This document shows, one piece after another, positions 61,580 through 64,000 of a stretch of 64,000 bases of DNA; position 1 is the stretch's first letter; each line of letters begins with the position of its first letter. The notes under the pieces were generated by a model. It did no database searches, had not been told where the DNA came from, and saw only the letters and a program-made list of their open reading frames with translations. This stretch comes from Rhyzopertha dominica (lineage: Eukaryota > Arthropoda > Insecta > Coleoptera > Bostrichidae), in contig QCXZ01000041.1 of the NCBI GenBank assembly GCA_025024175.1, forward strand, positions 2,041,786-2,105,785. Direction: 5' to 3'. A program made the position numbers and the translations under genes.

Positions 61580-61770
61580 TACAGCAAGAACTCGAAGTAG
61601 ATCCTCTTGCAGAAGATGACGGTCATAAATAGCGTTATTGTCATGATATACTTTCAAGTCATCAGCATAAAGCATATATTACTACAAATGACACATGTGA
61701 TATCATTATTGAATAATACAAACAAGAGGCCAGGATTCGAACCTTGAAGCAACAAACTCACTCAACGTTT
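61580..61770 (-). mobile_element. LINE RT fragment with YADD box
   Basis: The antisense strand reads LQGSNPGLLFVLFNNDI (VPQGS-x-LGPLLF-x-x-x-IND block) and, one frame over, MLYADDLKVYHDNNAIYDRH, the catalytic YADD of a Jockey-type LINE. It abuts the Penelope fragment on the same strand, so one element inserted into or next to the other. Confidence 0.6.
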
Positions 61771-63399
61771 AGTTATTGTAACCTACTTACGTACTTTCAA
61801 ATGAGAATTAATTTCATCTTCTGTAATACAATTTATACCCAATGCAATGTAGTGAGCACTTGTGCCTCAACAAATGGAACTCTTAAACAAAAGAAGCAAA
61901 GGAGTCTACTATAGACCGTGGAGATGTGAGCTCCTCATCATAATGAAATATACTCAAGCATATGTCGTAATATTAAATAGTAACTCAACACCTAAAGGTA
62001 TTAAATACTTATTATATCTAGCAATGCTTATAGGGCATGTTTGCAGTTGAATCCTCCTAGCCTCGGGTATTACACAAGAAGTACCATATCTTTGTTAGGA
62101 AAATATTCTTGTTCATAGCGCTACTAATGGATGTTAAAGAAGATGAATAGTTATTAGAGCATGCTTTTATCTTTATTTACCTAAGTTTAATGGATTGCTA
62201 CAAAAATTTAAGATCTGCTTTATCTAGTCTACTTTTACATTAGTAATGACCTAGAACTTATGAATTTGACTGAAGGCATCATCCGGTCACATTTCTTCAC
62301 AGTGTGCTTATTGCAACAGTTGGAATATGAACATTGACTACTAAAAATGGACGCAGAGCACTGACCAGACCATAGCAGTGAATTTCCCATTGAACCTGAG
62401 CACTGCAATTGTTTGTAAACAAATTAAGAACGACTCCTTAGAGATAGGTACTGGTGATCGTGGACTACGCCGTGAAGTGTACGGACACGGTTAGAATGTT
62501 TTAGCACGTACCATGACATAATAGCCACGGAAGCGCTGTCCAAGTCAAACGTTGGAGCTCCAATTTTACTTTTTGTGCCGTAAAGGTGTATCCACCAGTA
62601 AGGATTAATTGAGTTGAAGCGAGATAGGAGCCACATTCTGGTACATTGATAAAAAGAAGTTATGTAAATGCAACGGGGGTGCCAGGGGAAAGGTAGGCAC
62701 TATATATACTAGAGAAATGTATTGCAAATCGACCATTTTGATACACGGGAGAAGGCATGGATTTTGCGGTAAGTTTTTTCGTGCAACTGATGGTAGATGT
62801 GAATCTTCAAGTGCAGTGTTCGGTTTTTGACGAAACATATTTTATTTGGTGAGGATTTTTTGGTGTTCCATATAAATATATTACACTTACGTAATTACAT
62901 ATCGCGCATGGTGTTGGCCAGATTCGATTACAAAAAGGACAACGTAANGTTTAGTACTAAGTGNNAGTGTTTTTTTTTTTATTTAACTCGTAATACGATA
63001 TTTACGGTTCAAATAAATAGCCGCCTGTATACTAATTACATAGAATTAATTTGCACATATTTAGGCAAATAAAACTAGAACCAGGTAGAAAAATTCAGCC
63101 GTGATAAAACTCCATGTGGAAATACTGTAAATTCTTTAGTTCACTGTTTTCCTGAAAGTTATTACTTGTGTTAAATCTCTCATATTGCAACCTTGTTACT
63201 ATAAAGGTATTATTTAGTTTTCCAGTTTTTTGGGTACGGAGATTTAAAATTTTTAAGTTCATGTATCTAGAATATCCCTTCTATTTATCAATTGATACAT
63301 AAAAATTATTTTAATTTTGTTGGAATGATTTGATAGATAATGCAAGTATCTGCCAGTCGATGTAATCTAATATAATGGTGTTGTTTTCATCTCTATATA
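61771..63399. other. Gene-poor DNA
   Basis: Frames up to 81 codons with no domain. N bases at 62948 and 62964-62965. Nothing supported. Confidence 0.4.
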
Positions 63400-64000
63400 T
63401 CTATCTAAAAATGGAACGATCTATCATTTTCTGTGTCTACAATAAATTTAATGTGAGTGTCATAGTCATTATACCCCTGCATTAACGCGTCAACATCATC
63501 AGGTAGAACAATTAGTATTAAATAGTTGGCAATCTTTTTTATGTAGTTTATATTAACCGATAATTTTGGTGTCGCTTCTTCAAGTCCATTACATACTGAA
63601 CCACAGTTGGACTTAATTTTGACCCCAAAGCACACAACTTGCATATACAAATTATCCAAATAGTTGAAATAACTGTTTTGTAAAATGAAGAACGTAATAT
63701 TCAAAAAGCGTAGTTTTAGATATATATTCACTGAACGGTTGTAATTACTACCACTTGTGTTACATTACATACATAACCAATTTCAAACTCATCTACAGAG
63801 ATGATCACATGATTGTGATTAGAAAAATAGAATGAGTCGGATATGTAATAATCATTGTCTGTGTTTTAAGCATTCTTCAATATTTGAACCACTAACTCTG
63901 CTAAACATATTTATAGGTGCTTGTACATCAGATACTATAGGTCTTAGTGCATGCTCATCTTTGTGTAGGTTACCATAAACTTTAGGACGTATTGAATTAT
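63400..64000 (-). mobile_element. Penelope-like element RT fragment, running off the window end
   Basis: Antisense reading from the window edge: RPKVYGNLHKDEHALRPIVS (P-x-x-YGLPKIHK...LRPIVS block), then after broken sequence a 108-aa frame (63405-63731) with NSYFNYLDNLYMQVVCFGV, GLEEATPKLSVNINYI and LPDDVDALMQGYN followed by IKFIVDTENDRSFHF (counterpart of FTME-x-E-x-x-x-L-x-FLD). The catalytic YVDD stretch is not readable. The element continues beyond base 64000. Confidence 0.6.

Noticed and set aside
61730..61750. Perfect tRNA B-box-like string on the - strand (ggttcgaatcc)
   Set aside because: The T-stem does not pair fully and no acceptor stem or A box fits. The same bases encode the LQGSNPG block of a LINE reverse transcriptase.

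Overview
This is AT-rich animal nuclear DNA. GT-AG introns, arthropod-type TATA/initiator promoters, insect-type secreted lipases, cuticle-like repeat proteins and a dense layer of decayed LINE, Penelope and DNA transposons point to an insect, probably a beetle; the order is a guess and no species is claimed. A few N bases mark assembly ambiguities. No tRNA, rRNA or CRISPR array was found. All recognised host genes lie on the + strand.

Layout. (1) 1-4250 holds no clear gene, only faint transposon-like scraps. (2) 4254-13637 and 18010-22495 are two tandem acid-lipase genes (410 and 416 aa). Each has seven coding exons, with the same intron positions and phases and an apparently intact Ser-Asp-His triad. 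Intron 2 of the first is swollen to 5.2 kb by a Tc1/mariner element with about 455-bp terminal inverted repeats, an antisense LINE scrap and a Penelope GIY-YIG scrap. A pogo-like remnant lies between the two genes. (3) 23440-25164 carries a LINE tail and a tandem array of about 293-bp units, ending 330 bp before the next gene. (4) 25494-30947 is a six-exon gene for a secreted, DSL/EGF-repeat (delta-like) protein of 342 aa. (5) 31000-47520 is gene-poor: at least seven decayed retroelement pieces (Jockey/CR1-like, RTE-like, Penelope-like), a hAT remnant and a 243-bp foldback. (6) 48325-58298 is a cluster of three short-first-exon genes for secreted low-complexity structural (cuticle-type) proteins of 273, 327 and 222 aa, each with its own TATA box. 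(7) 58300-64000 is gene-poor again, with two Penelope pieces and a LINE piece.

The lipases probably act extracellularly in lipid digestion, the EGF protein in Notch-type or matrix signalling, and the last cluster in building cuticle or another extracellular coat. There is no sign that the three groups cooperate functionally. No wholly new system stands out. The most unusual items are the transmembrane-less delta-like protein, the upstream tandem array, the long-TIR mariner, two retroelements that lost their reverse-transcriptase core but kept flanking domains, and two hairpin-forming segments.
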